Positions 1 through 13,400 of a stretch of DNA of 64,000 nt are shown in pieces. The DNA lies in assembly GCA_025267735.1 (NCBI GenBank), contig CM046303.1, positions 18,218,403 through 18,282,402 of the forward strand. The letters are read 5' to 3'. This stretch comes from Mactra quadrangularis (Eukaryota > Mollusca > Bivalvia > Venerida > Mactridae). Made by a program: the position numbers and the translations under genes. Within the stretch, counting starts at the first letter, position 1. Every line of letters begins with the position of its first letter. The notes beneath the pieces were generated by a model. The model ran no database searches, had not been told where the DNA came from, and saw only the letters and a list, made by a program, of their open reading frames with translations.

Positions 1-1365
1 GTTTGTAAGTTATTTTGTTTTCAGTTTAATGTTACAAATTGTTATAATAGTACCGCAGTGAAGTTGGAGTGCATATTCATGATAGAATCCCCTCCCCTCC
101 ATTTTAGATATTCTGTACTAAAACAACAACAAGTTTGTTGAGGTAGATTAGGAGTGTATTTTTGCATGGTGGGAATGTGGTAGGCTGTTGATAATTGTTA
201 GATAAATAAATGTAGTACTAACAGTTTAACTCATATTATATAAGTCAGTATATTGGTACTTCTCTCTTTCTCTTTCCTTCAACTCTCCAAATATGATTTG
301 CAGCAATTTTGTTCTTGAAAAATTTATTTTAATTTCTTTTGCTAAACTCATGACAAGGTTGTTTTTAAGATTTTTAAATGATTTTGTACATGTGCTTTAT
401 TGTTATATGTTTATATTTTAAGATATAAACTTGCATTTTTTATTTTGATTTGTTACTATTTTTATTTTTATGATATTTTTGTGTACTTTTTGGTCTTGGT
501 ATTTTAATATATAAAACAAATAAATTTCTCTTGCAGCATTGTAAGCAGAGCACTATTTTTGATAGCTAACTACTCAATATACAGTTTCTGAATTTCAGAT
601 ATACACTTTGCATCTTGTAGCTTTTGGTATTTACATAACAGTGATAATATCTTACATAAATTTGCATAGATACCAGCAACATTGATCACTTCATTGTTTG
701 TAAATATGAAAGTTTTGGTTTGTACTTTAAGAGTGACTTTAGTAGTCTTTAAATATCTTATTAAGTTTTATGGTTTCTTTAAACACAGGTAATGTTGACC
801 AATTTAAATGTTTCTACTGTGTGTTGGTCCAGTTGCTGTGGAATTAAGGATTTATTAGTGTTATTACTTGAACAAAGTAAAGAAAAGAAAACATATTTTT
901 CTAGCAATAAAGTTGATCAATGTTATTTGGTTAAATTTGCAACACTTGCCATGATAGTTATAACTACACTGTATATATAAGGCATAAACTATTGTATTTT
1001 CCTGTCTATAAGTTGAGTCATGTACACTGGCACTTATTGATACCTCAACATTGTACCCAAATATGTTATACTTTTAGCCACAAAATAAATTTTGAAAATT
1101 TGATTTTAGGGTTGACAAGGGTAAAAATTAAGGTAAAGTGTTAAAATTTTAAAAACATCATAAGTACTCCACTTATGTATGCGAAAATTGACTTATATAT
1201 GGGAAAATGTGATACTGCATTGTATGCATTTAAAATATATACAGCTTAGGGGCTTCATGGACACTTCCTGACATGGTTCATGTCAGAATTCCACAATCTA
1301 TTATAGACAATGAATGAATGCAGCCTTAACATAATTTTTTGTTAACTATTTTTTCATCTGTATAG
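1..1365 (+). other. OGDH intron (5' part outside window)
   Basis: AT-rich intronic sequence upstream of the first visible OGDH exon. No open frame with OGDH similarity or convincing splice sites was seen. The short frame at 792-980 has no recognisable domain. The stretch around 1000-1260, with repeated 'ctataagt/cttatata' words, looks like a decayed dispersed repeat. Confidence 0.6.
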
Positions 1366-1447
1366 TTACGCGGTCATCATTCGGCAGATCTCGACCCATT
1401 AGGTATCAATAAGCCCTCGATGGAAAACCTGGAACCTAGCACCTTTG
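1366..1447 (+). CDS. OGDH: OGDH exon a (RGHH and regulatory segment)
   Basis: Acceptor tatag, donor gtaaga. It reads [14 protein letters not shown] followed by [13 protein letters not shown] and ends in phase 1. RGHH..LDPLGI is a strong OGDH signature. The residues after LDPLGI are not the DADLDSSVP-type calcium motif of the main vertebrate isoform (see findings). Confidence 0.93.
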
Positions 1448-4400
1448 GTAAGATCTTGATTTCTTTTCAGTTTTAGCATGGCTCTTTAATATGGTGTGCA
1501 CTTCTGTGAAGTTTCTTTTGCGAATATAACATTGGCATGCTTGGACAAATAGTACATACATTAATTTTACTGTGGCTCTTAATTGCTAAAAATATCATTC
1601 TTACTGTGCTTGAAATTTTTACATATTTATTTATACTATTATTGATGTAACATTGTTAAGTTAAAGTTCTTTCTGTTGTTATGCTTATATAATTATTATT
1701 ATAGCAAAGGCATGGATAATGTCATTCGTGAAAACTGATCTCTATTGAAAACCTGCTGCTTAGATTTTTACATTATTAACTTATTGTTGGAGTGTGTAGA
1801 TTTAGATTTTTGGGTTTAATACTTTAGTTTAGTAATGATGTGTTATATTTTTGTTGTGTTAAAGGCTCTTTAGTTCTTGGAATTTTCCGCATATAGACCA
1901 TATTGATTTATTCTCTTAACAAATTTCCATATTACGTTTGATAATGGTGTCTTTCCATTGAATATTTTTGAATCCCAAATCATACTGTAGGTTACTTTAT
2001 ATTCATTGTTTTACAAATGAGACCTAAACCTTTCTCTTCGTTTGATAAAGTGGAATTTTCAATTTGTTAATTTTGTTTGCTGTTAGTGACTCTTGCCTTC
2101 TTTGTCTAGTGATTTAAGTCATGGTTATGGTATATATAACTTGATTTTTTATGCATTATTGAAAAGAAGGATTTATCATTTTGATAGTTATTTCAAAAAT
2201 TGACAAAAATAGTCAAGAAATTTCATGCTGAGCTCAGAATGAGTTACATTCATTCCCCTATAACCTTACTATGATTGTGCTTTCAATTTATAAACAAGTT
2301 TTCCATAACTAGCTTAAAATATTATATTCTTTTTGAACTTGAGTGACTGATCTGGTGCAGTCAAAATATTGAATATAGAATTACAATATTTGGATATATG
2401 TATAGAAAAATCTGTGTCAAGCGTTTGTAAGAATAATTATGTGAACAACCTAAACTTTAGCTTGCTAGGTCTATTTGATTTTTGATTGATATATACCCAC
2501 ACTAAGTACTATTGAACATGTTTAAAACCTTATTGATTATAATTTAATAATATGCGAGTATAATACATAATATTTTTTTTATTTCTAATGTTAAAGTAGG
2601 ATTAACTTAACTTTAGAACATTTAATGTTGATGTAAAATTCTTCAATGTTAAATCAGTATTTAATGTTTTAATTTGTTCTTAAGAAAGAATTTAACTCTT
2701 GGGGGTATTTGTCATTAGCAAGTGTACAAGTCAAGTAAATTTAAAGAGTATAAAAACCAATTTTCCATGTCTCTGTGTCTACGTCTGCACATAATGCATA
2801 CTTATGGAGGGGATGCACCCTCGGTATAATCATCAAATCTCTGTGTATACATCAGCCGTCCGGCTATCTCAGTTGGTAGCGCACAAGTCTACTGATCGAG
2901 AGGTCATGGGTTTGGTTCCCGGGCGGGGCATACTTTTGTGGAGCTTGGTCATGAAATTATTTGTATAGCCATTCTCTCTCCTACCAATGATTTTTACTTA
3001 TGTAGGGCAGTTGTCGGTCACTGATGAAAGTATGCACTTAGTTGTTGGTTAACAGCTAAATCCAGAGATTTAGCCTTTCCAGGAGGAGTGAGTAGGTTGA
3101 CTGACTGCCTTTATATGATCTATACAATGTGTTACAACGGCGTTAAACCCAACAAAAACAAACAAACTGTATAAATTCCCCATTCAGTTTCCATGTTAAT
3201 CAAACAAATGTGGAAACCACTCTCCATGACTCAGCATTCTTATCATCTGCTTTATTTTTGTTTTCATTTTGAATCATCAATAGTAAAAAGTCTCATGTTT
3301 GTTGATCAATCTATACTTTAATGTCTTCCTATCACAGCTGCATTGTGCACCAATTAGTGGAAATGCAATTTAATGGCCACACATTTCACTGCTTTTATTG
3401 CTGCATTGAAAGTGAATACATGTACTTTAAAAGCTCCTCCAGCTTTCAATGTGTTCAATTTGTTCAGACACAAAGACAAAGATAAGTTTAATTTTTTTTT
3501 AGAAGGCATTAAATTGTTGAATAAATTAAGGTAGCTGTATAAAGGAGAAATATATTTTGCATTTTTTTTCACTGTAAAAGTAACTGCTATTTTTTGTTAT
3601 ATTTGTTCGGATTTTAATCCATATTATGTTTATTCATATGGATATGTTACAATGTATATAAAGGCTCCCATATTATTGAAAGTCAAGTTGTTTCAAGATT
3701 TTTTTATAGCTTAAAGAAGTGCATTTCCATAATTTGGTTTAACTAAATTTGATTTTTTTGTAAAATTTCTAAAATGTCTAACACTGTTCATTAACTAATG
3801 TTTTTTCCTGTAATTAAGTTGTCATCTATGAGTTTCTCTGTTTGGTAGAAATTTAAGTTAACATCCTTTTTCAAACAGTAAAGCCATCTTCCAGTGGTTA
3901 TGGTTCCTGGATTAAAATCACTGTAACCTCTGACAGACATGGCATTTGTTCAAGACCAGCTACTAACCATAGTGCATTTTGTGATTATTTTGGCAGCTTC
4001 ATAAATAAGATTTGAATCTAGGACTGGCAAAACATGTCCAGAACAATAGACTGTCTGTGTCAAGTGACCCTGGCTGTTAAATATGTGTTTGAAATCCAAA
4101 AATGCAAGGCTCTTTTATTTGCTTTAAAAACTAGGAACCAGGGTCCATAGCGCAGTTGGTAGTGCGCTGGGAATTGGAATCTCGCGTCCCGAAGGGGGCA
4201 CAGGTTGGAATCCCACCCGAGGAGGTTATACCTTTCCATGAAAAATGACAATAATGTTGATTTTCCTCCATTGGTTAGATAATATGGAGAAGTTTCTGGC
4301 CTTGTGGAAGGGTAGGTGAGTACTGGTTATAGACAAGGGTCCAGGAAAGCTAGGTTAGGTGCCCTGGACTCCTTAAAATGACATAAATTGTGTTGACACG

Positions 4401-7400
4401 GCATTAAAAACCAGTAAAAGAAAACCCAAACAAAAACTAGAACAATTTATCCTGTGAAAAAAGCTAACTGTTTAGAAAGAATAATTATAACATTTTAACC
4501 AGTCCTCTGGGAATTTGCTCTTATAAATTATTAACCAGTAAGTGGTTTTGTCAAGGCCTGTTAAGTGTTATGTTACTATGATTTATAGAGTGCCATGAAT
4601 TAATAAACTTGATCCAAATACTAAATGAAATATTATACTATAATGTATACTCAATCATGAGTCCATGGTCATCTGATTCATGCATTGCTCTGATGGAAAC
4701 AGGCAATGAAAGCTCTTGTAAGTTCAATAGGGTTGTGATTTAGCTTATACATGTATACCCATGAATGTATTAAACAACCTGTTGTCTAAAGCAGCCATGT
4801 TTTTGCTTTTGCAGTCTGACTTCTTAACACAGGTTTAACTGTAGTATAATTTATTTTTGTTATATTCTACCAAACAGAGAAGCACTGATGTGACTCCGTA
4901 CCATGTCATACTATGTTATCTATCATGGATGCTCTAGATGGGGTATTGTGATCATTTTGGTCATCATAATTATGCCCCTCAACGCTGACATCACTTTGTT
5001 GTGATTGTTCTGAAGCTCTGGCTTTGAAACTCTGCAACTAGTTTATGCACTCTGCTCCTTTTTCTGTTTTCACTGCCAATTTCTGAGTTATAGAACTATC
5101 ACTCTTGTAATCGCTTAATTGTTTCATGTCTGTAGCATATGTTATTGCTCTGCAAGCTTTTCTAGCAATATGCCACATGAAAGTGCCATAAAATAACACT
5201 GTGGCATTTCTTTCTGTGGGTCAGTAGGCATTGGTTATTTGGGCAGTTCTCTGGAGGATTCCATTGGCATAGTTATTGCAGGATATTTTTATTTACCATA
5301 TTTACATTATTTTTTTTTATGATTTCTGTTCAAATTTCCTCTCTCAGACAAGTGCCTCTGACCTTGCTGGGGTTACAACTTTGAGTTAGCACTTTCTTTG
5401 AGTGGTGATGATAGAAGTGTCACAAAACAGAAACTCTCATCATCTTTAAGTGTATGATAGATCTAGTTTTAATATAAATTTCTTTTTCCTTTAGCTCATA
5501 ATCATGTTATTAGTAAGTACTTCACTTTCATTGAAGATGCCAACACACATGACAGCCAAAATTGAACATGCATTTTCATATTTGATTATTTTGCACTTTG
5601 GTTGCACTTTAACCAGTTTATCTTTGGAAACATTTGAATAATGCCTTTTATGATTTGTTGGTTTCTTCATTCACACTTTTAGTAAAGTGGTAAAAATTTG
5701 ACATTGCTGTGACATCTCTTCTAGTGAATATTTTTTGGCATTTCTGGAGCTAACTGCCTATGGGTGTTGCTTCATTGCATATAAAGCTGCTTTTTTCAGC
5801 TTTGCAGCAGTTTTGCTTCTACCTTGCAGAAACACCAAGATAGTGGCCAAAAAAAAAGATTGAAATGTTAGGAATGAAAAATAAATAAAGCAATGCTTAT
5901 CTTGCTTATTGAATTTAAGCGCTCAAACTTGTATTAAAATGCATGTATGAATTCATGGCTATATGTAGACACTGCTTTGTTATTTTACATCATTAAAAGG
6001 AGGCTAGACAATGGATAAATCATCACAGTTATCCTTGTTGCATTAACTTTACTTGTTCTGCATAATGTGCTTTGATTTAATGGTTGCATTAACTGAAAGG
6101 ATTGGGACTTGGTGCTTTTAGCTGCTAAACGTTAATTACTGGAATTGGTGAGATCTGAGTTAAAGTATGAATTTGGAACTATTTTTACTATTATCTGTCA
6201 TGTTACTTAGACCATAATCTTATTAGAGTTAGAAATTTTAAATAATGATAAAATAAAGAAAATCAACTATTAGTATTTGAGATGATATATGTTAAGTGGG
6301 CATTTGTTACCAAATACATGTAGGTATTTTTATACACTTGTATATAATATTGAAAAATTTAATACATCATGTCAACTACATCATAAATAAATGCTTAGAA
6401 TTTATGAGTAGGGTGTCATTTTAGAGAAGTCATTATGTAAAACATGTTTGATGCTTTTTGCATTTTTTTGGTTAAAAGTTACTTTACTAATAACTAAAAA
6501 GGAAAGCCATAAATTACAAAATTTGTTATTCCTATGTCATTTCTTTCTTGACTATTTTGCTCACCTCTTTTGCATTGTTGCAGACTAAGTTTTTACATAT
6601 TAAGATCAGTTATTGTCAACAAAAGAAAAGGGCTATCTGAGCATGCTTTAATTTTTCATCCATTATTTTTGAACAATTTTGGAAAGTTTAAATATGGATA
6701 AATAGTCTGATTATTTTTGATTTATTGATAGTTATTAAATTAGGCTTGATCCATAGCTAATGAGTGAAGGTTTTCAGGAATGGTTCAGAAGTCCAGAAAT
6801 TTTGTGAATAGTGATAGGCTTCATGCAAAACTTAAAAAAAGCTGCTGTAATTTCTAGATTTTAAAAAACAGTTGAACCTTTCCCCATTAAAGCATACCTA
6901 TATGGTAAACTTATGTAGTTGAAACCATGCTAGAGTAGAATATAAGGGCACTGCCCTCCCCATTTTTCTCCTTTATTCCTATCCTCCCATCAGTCCCCAA
7001 AACAAAAGTTACAAGAAAATTATATCCCACTGATGCACCCCATCCTTAATGTCTGACTTCATGCTAGACTTTAACTTTAAAGTTTAACATCACATCAGAT
7101 CCTTAGGTGGAACAATATGTAACTGATCTTGTAATATCTTGGTTTATGCTATCTTTGTCTCTTACGCTAACATAACTTGTATGATAAGTGTCAAGATGAC
7201 TGTAATATCATTTGCATATAGCAAAAATGTAAAATATTGAATGATTTATAGCTTAGTGTAGAAAATGGTTTGCAATGTCTGGTACATATGTACATAGACT
7301 TTGTATATATGTACAATGTATGTTTGTAAGATTTATATGTAATGTAGTTGTCATTTGTAATTTGGCTTCCCTTTCCCTTGCCATGGTCATGCATTATGTG

Positions 7401-10400
7401 TTTCTTTGTTGCCATGGAAATGCCATAGGGATTAATTATTTGTTTTTGTTGCATTGGGATTGCATTATTTGTCTCCGTTGTCATAATGATGCATAATTTG
7501 TTGTCATTGCCATTGTAATGCATTATTAGTTTTTTTTGTTGCCATTGTAATTTATTATCTGTTGCCATGACAATGTATATTTGTAGTGTTACTGTATTCA
7601 AGTGTCTCAGTGTCTCATATCATTGTGTATTGTGTCGTTAGTGTTGCTTTTAGTTATTTAGCTGTCATCATTTAAGATAGTATATGACATTGACAACTAC
7701 CTGAGTATTTCCCTTTGTATGAGTGACCTGCAGTTGCATTGCTAGTTTGAATTTTATAACTTTTCTCAGTATTTTGTATATTTAAATATGTGTATATTTT
7801 AATGCATTAGCATTTTAGGCCTGTTTTGTAAACATAACTTTTTCAATTGTTTAGCATCATGTAAATTCTTGAATATTAAAGTTGAAATATTTATTCAAGT
7901 GAATGTTTATGATTATGATTCTTAGATATTAAAGTGACAACTACTTGTAATGTTTAATTTTAATACAATTGTTTGATATGATTACTGAACCTTGTAAGAA
8001 GACTCTTGTTTTTGTAGTTTTTAGCTCGACTTTATGTAGTAATGTAGAGCTCTCCTACTCGCCCCGGTGTCCACGTCTGCGTTCGCGTCCACATTTCTGA
8101 TTAAAGTTTTTGTGCAGTAAAATACTTTCTTCCATATCTTTGTTATTTCTTTAGATACTAACTTCAAACTTTAAATATATGTTCCTTAATAATCCTTATT
8201 ATCATCCACATGTTACGTGACAAGGTTCATAACTCCAAATGTATTTTTTTCAATATTTTCTTCCCTTGAACTTAAAAATTTATTTTAAAAAATATTTGTT
8301 TTTACTGCAACTGTTTTATTTCTTTAGATTTTGACTTTAAACTTTAAATATATGTTCCTTATTATCAACCATATCTCATGTGACAAGGTTGATAACTCCT
8401 CATACATTTTTGCAGAGTTATCCCCCCTTGAACTTATAGTTTTCTTTAAAAAATATTTGTTTTTACTGCAACTGTTTTATTTCTTTAGGTATTGACTTCA
8501 AACTTTAAATATATGTTCCTTTATTATCAACCACATCTCATGTGACAAGAAACATAACTCCAAATACATTTTTTTCAAAATTGTCCTCCATGAACTTAAA
8601 ATTTTCTTTATTTTTTTTATTTATTTATTTACTTTAAATTTGTTAAGGTTATATTTTCAAATTTTAAAATATGTATGTTCCTTAGCATCAACCACATCTT
8701 CTGTGACAAATAGTTACTAAGTCGAGCATGCTGTCTCCTCTGACAGCTCTTGTTTGCAAATAGTGTAAATAAAAATAGTTAGATGCAGTCATTAAAATAT
8801 TTGTTTTTAATATAGATATACATTTGTATTTGCAATTAAAAATTAAGATCGTGTGATAAAGTTTTAAGATATTTTTAAGCAATAATGCATACATTTTGAC
8901 CAATTTAGTTTGTTATTAGTCTGGAACAGAATAATACTGAGATGGTAATGGTAGTATATATAATATCAGGAAAATGAATTCACTAACCTGTTTGTAGTTC
9001 TGTTATAATGTTTTTATTTTTATTACTCTTGAACTAATTGTACCATGTAGTTTTTAACAATATTTTACTTCATACTAATACTGTTTGTATTATGTTTATG
9101 TTCAAATCTGTAATAAGGGGAAAGAAGGGGACTTTTTTGGCATGATGCCAGAGATTGTTATATGCTTATGAGCTCAGCCTCAAACTCATCTCAGATTCTT
9201 GATTCTAAATGCTAGACATTATCGAAGAAAGAATCCAAATTGACTGTATTGTCATTTGGACTATGATTTTGATTGCATTCAATCTCAAAAATGCCAGTAT
9301 TGTGCCATACAATTTCATTGATTAAATTTAAATTTGAATTTTAAGCTGGGTTAGAAGCTGCGATTAAAAACAACAACATGATAATGTTGGGTACAGGTAT
9401 ATATATTAAGTGGCTATTACTTTATGACAATTCTAATATTGTTACACGTTGGTTATGCTGCATCATCTTGACTGAAAATGTCTGATTGGATGAGATTATG
9501 TGATGATAGAGCATGGTGGGTGGAACCATGGCCTGTCATGAAATTAGAGCATAAAAGCCATTTTCTTTGTCTAGGACTTAGTTATTGAAGAGTAAACAAG
9601 TTCTGGTAAAAGAAAATAGTCCAGGAAAGCTTAGTTAGGTGAGCTGACTGTTAATTCCATGTTATATATCAGCTCTTCATTTAGAAACAATAATAAGTGA
9701 TGTCATTGTGATGCTGTTATGAAACATTGTTATATATCACCCGTTTTAGCCTTTTGTGCCCGATTTAGGACATTCCTGGGTGTGTACATGTAGAGTGTTG
9801 ATAAACAGCGTATAATGAAATAAAGAAATGAATGAAAGAACATTTTCATATAGTGATGACATTGTTAAAACAGATATATGTATGTACATTGTATAATGAT
9901 GGAAATAACTTTAATATTTCAGATGAAGAAGATTTAAATCGTGTGTTTCGTCTTCCTGATACAACATACATTGGTGGAAAAGAACCTGCTTTACCTTTAA
10001 AAGAAATAATAAATAGATTAAAGGTAATATAACCCCCTCCTCCATTATGAAATACCTTCAACTACAGTGCCATACATATGAAACCTTAACACTTGAGCAG
10101 GGACCAGGGAATTCGCCGAAGTCAATCGGTCCAAAGCCGTCCGAGTACCGGATACGGGTTTTAACGTGTACCGTACGGACCCGACCATTTACTGTACTTT
10201 GTTCACGACCATGTTAGTACTTTTTTTGCTCCCTTTTATTAGGAAGGCATACGATACATTGGCATTGCGCATGCGCAAAAAAACGGGTCCAAAGTAAATG
10301 TCTCGCATTTAAGCGTCGTTCGCTAAATCAAGAAAGAAAACGTAAAATAATGTTAAGCTTTTTTAATTACACACGTAGATTAAAACGTTTCTCATACGAA

Positions 10401-13400
10401 GTGACGATCTAGCGTGGGTCTCGAAAATGTACGACATCTCATCACAATGGTTCAAGCGGTTTCTTTTAACACAAAAGATTATCAAATCGTGCATACTACA
10501 CCATTTATAGATAGTTTAATGACAAAACTGTTAGTTTTGAAAATTATATTCGTTGAATTTGGAATTTAATAGTAATCATTAATTTTGTTCACCAAAGAAG
10601 GAAGAAGTGTGGTTGAATTTTGATCATCAACAACTGTACCTTCGATTAATAAGAATTTGCGTAGATACATGTCCTAAGATAATTTCTTATTATTCACACC
10701 TCAATTTAAGACGTAAAAATAAATCATGAATCAAGTCAAACAAATTAAAGATTAAACGAATACATCAATCAGGAATTGACAACAAAAGCAATTAAATTGT
10801 TTTCTTTAATTATTCATAAAACATTCTTTATAAAAGATTATTGTTTTCTACAAGTTTACAGGTTTCAAACAGACCGATTGAAAAACGTAATCGGTTCGAT
10901 GGACACGATTAAGTAAGAACATATTCTTCTGCTGTTCTTCAAATTAATCGAGTGCAAATCAAGCGTACCTTGCTGTGCTCGATCAAAAAAAATATCACTG
11001 CCTCAACCCCACATGATACCTGTAACCATGGATACGTTATACAGGGTCCTTGATGTGTAACATGTGGACAATTAAGCAGGATATTACATCAGTAAACAGT
11101 GGGTTTTAGCAACTGATAGTTGTTTGATAATATTTTATCGATACGTTTTCTTGAAAATTACGGGAATTAATGGTTTGAGGTCAGAATTAGCGAATTTTTC
11201 CTGGACCGATTTTTTTAAGGATTTTGAAATCTCAATCGGTCCAAACTGAAAAAATCGGTCCAAAAACCGAAAAACCGGCGATTTCCTGGTCCCTGCACTT
11301 GAGTAAATGTTTGATTTGTTTTTAATTTTTTACCAAAACTTAAGAAATAAAAAACATTTTTTTTAATACATGCACTTGTTTAACAATAATAATTAGGGAT
11401 GGCAACGAGTATCCGGTTAACCGAGTACTCGATCGAACCTCTGAGTATCGGTTACCAAAATTGATAATCGAGTACTCGGATTTAAAAAAAATATATACCA
11501 TTTTAAATTGCTTCCCAAAGAAATTTTATTTTGCAAAACGAACCCTTCCGCGATTAAATGTTATCAAAACATCCTTTCAAAGGTGCGAAAGTCGATCTGA
11601 CAATTTGACATGTGTTTGTAATAAACAAAACAATTCAATCCTAACATCGTCCCAATGTCGGTCAACAAAATTGACACTCAGAAAATATCTATTTTTGTGA
11701 TTATAAAGATTGGCGTATCTAATTAGCCCTGAAATATGGAGATGTTCATGTATCTCCACAACTATCTCTTAAAAGTTAAATGCAATCAAAACATCCTTTT
11801 TGAGGTGTGAAAATGATATTGGAGCGATCAACAGTTTGACACGCGCTAATGATTGAACACTTAAGTCCCTTACGTCATTCCGCCTCTTATGATTTTAATT
11901 GCCTTTAATCATGTTACAGTTTGTACCAGAATTTGTTTTAAGGTATTTGCTTTGAAAACAGCAAAGGGCCGAATTGCTATTATGAATGTTAGATTAAAAT
12001 ATTTTAATAAAAAAAGATATTTGAAATGTTATACATGTTTTAAACTTGAATATGCATAGATTAAATGCTATAAAATATGATGTCGTTTAATTTCTTTGTT
12101 TATTGGTCTTTCTGAGTTACCTCCATTGCCCTGTAGTTCTTTTTATAGTTACAAATCGTTCTTATTGGAAACTAAAATTGATGGGATTTCCCAACTGAAA
12201 AAGATGTGTTTGTACATAATTCTTGATTTTGTTTGGTTTCATCGTGGTTTATACGTTACAAATAAAGATTACCAGTTGGGAAAGGACATTAACTTTAGTT
12301 TTGATTAATATCTATTCAATAAATAGAACATAGAAAACGAAAGTAGCATGCAGACGGTGTTGATTTTGATTGATAAATATTCGAAGATCTTTGAAAATTA
12401 TCCGAGTGACCGTGTACTCGATCGGAAAAATGACTGAGTACTAGAGTATTGGTTTTGATATTAATAATAATTGTTTAAAATACATCTGGAATGAATTTTA
12501 TTGTACATTTGCATTTATGAAAAACCAGCTTACAAGCATATAGGTAAATTCAGATGGCACTGGTTGTCAGGATTATATTGTATAAAAATGGAATTGTTCA
12601 ATGTTGGTAATCAATTTCTTTGTGTTACTTATTCTCCCTGGACCCATTTCTGAAAATTAGGGACATCATGACTGCAAAAATGAGATTTGTTCATGACTGT
12701 TTATTAATGGATTTGCCATTTGATTCACACTTAAGACTGTGTAAATCAATAATTCACAGATATTTTTGCTAACTTAGTAATGAGCAACCTTGCTAAACTT
12801 CCCATTTATAGATGTATACATATTGTTAGTAAAAATATTTCCAGATTGACAGATTTCATCTGTCGTTTGTCCAGTTAGTTTGTTAATATAGTCTGTATCA
12901 ATAAATTGTCATATGTACATTAGCCCTGCTGCTTTAAATACTGTCTACAGTATTTGTGTACTCACTATTTATAACAGAGTCTTTAAAATAGTGGGTTAAT
13001 TCTATCAGTTGTATTGGTTATTTATCAAGTCTGTTAAGAAGTAATATATTGATATATTTAATCTTTAAAGTTATAAGTTAAAACATTGGTATGCAGACTA
13101 TGTAACTATTTTAAGATGAATTGTATTCGTTATCTAATGCTGATATAGAAGCTTTATAGATAAACTTAATTGATCATGATTTTGAATTTTACAAGTTTGC
13201 TGTGGTTGTCCCAGACATAGGGTAGATTAGTTGTTATAACTTTGAATAAATAATGTGCTGATCAATCACAGTATTGATAAATAATCTGTTATCTCATACT
13301 GGGAAAAATGTCAGAAAAATCATAACCAAATATTGTCTTACTCTACAGAACTTTTAATCATTTTATTGATAGGTCTCTATTATCTGAGTGGTTTAAATCA

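Larger units (their letters stand above)
1448..9922 (+). other. large OGDH intron
   Basis: An 8.5-kb intron. It holds two tRNA-headed SINEs (2855-3166, 4140-4436), a degenerate GCCAT-rich tandem repeat (7380-7578), a ~730-bp repeat with internal subrepeats (8023-8752) and a SINE-tail fragment near 9600-9660. No alternative OGDH exon was found by eye. Confidence 0.7.

Noticed and set aside
4140..4230. Candidate tRNA gene
   Set aside because: Boxes A and B are present but the stems do not pair properly, and a SINE body follows. It is a tRNA-derived SINE head. The same applies at 2855 and 18876.
4955..4990. GGTCATCATAATTATGCC resembling the OGDH RGHH exon
   Set aside because: The frame gives GHHNYAPQR and then a stop, with no LDPLGI match and no suitable splice sites.
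7191..7601. 136-codon minus-strand frame
   Set aside because: It is built from the degenerate GCCAT/ATGCAT repeat, and its residue pattern repeats with that unit.
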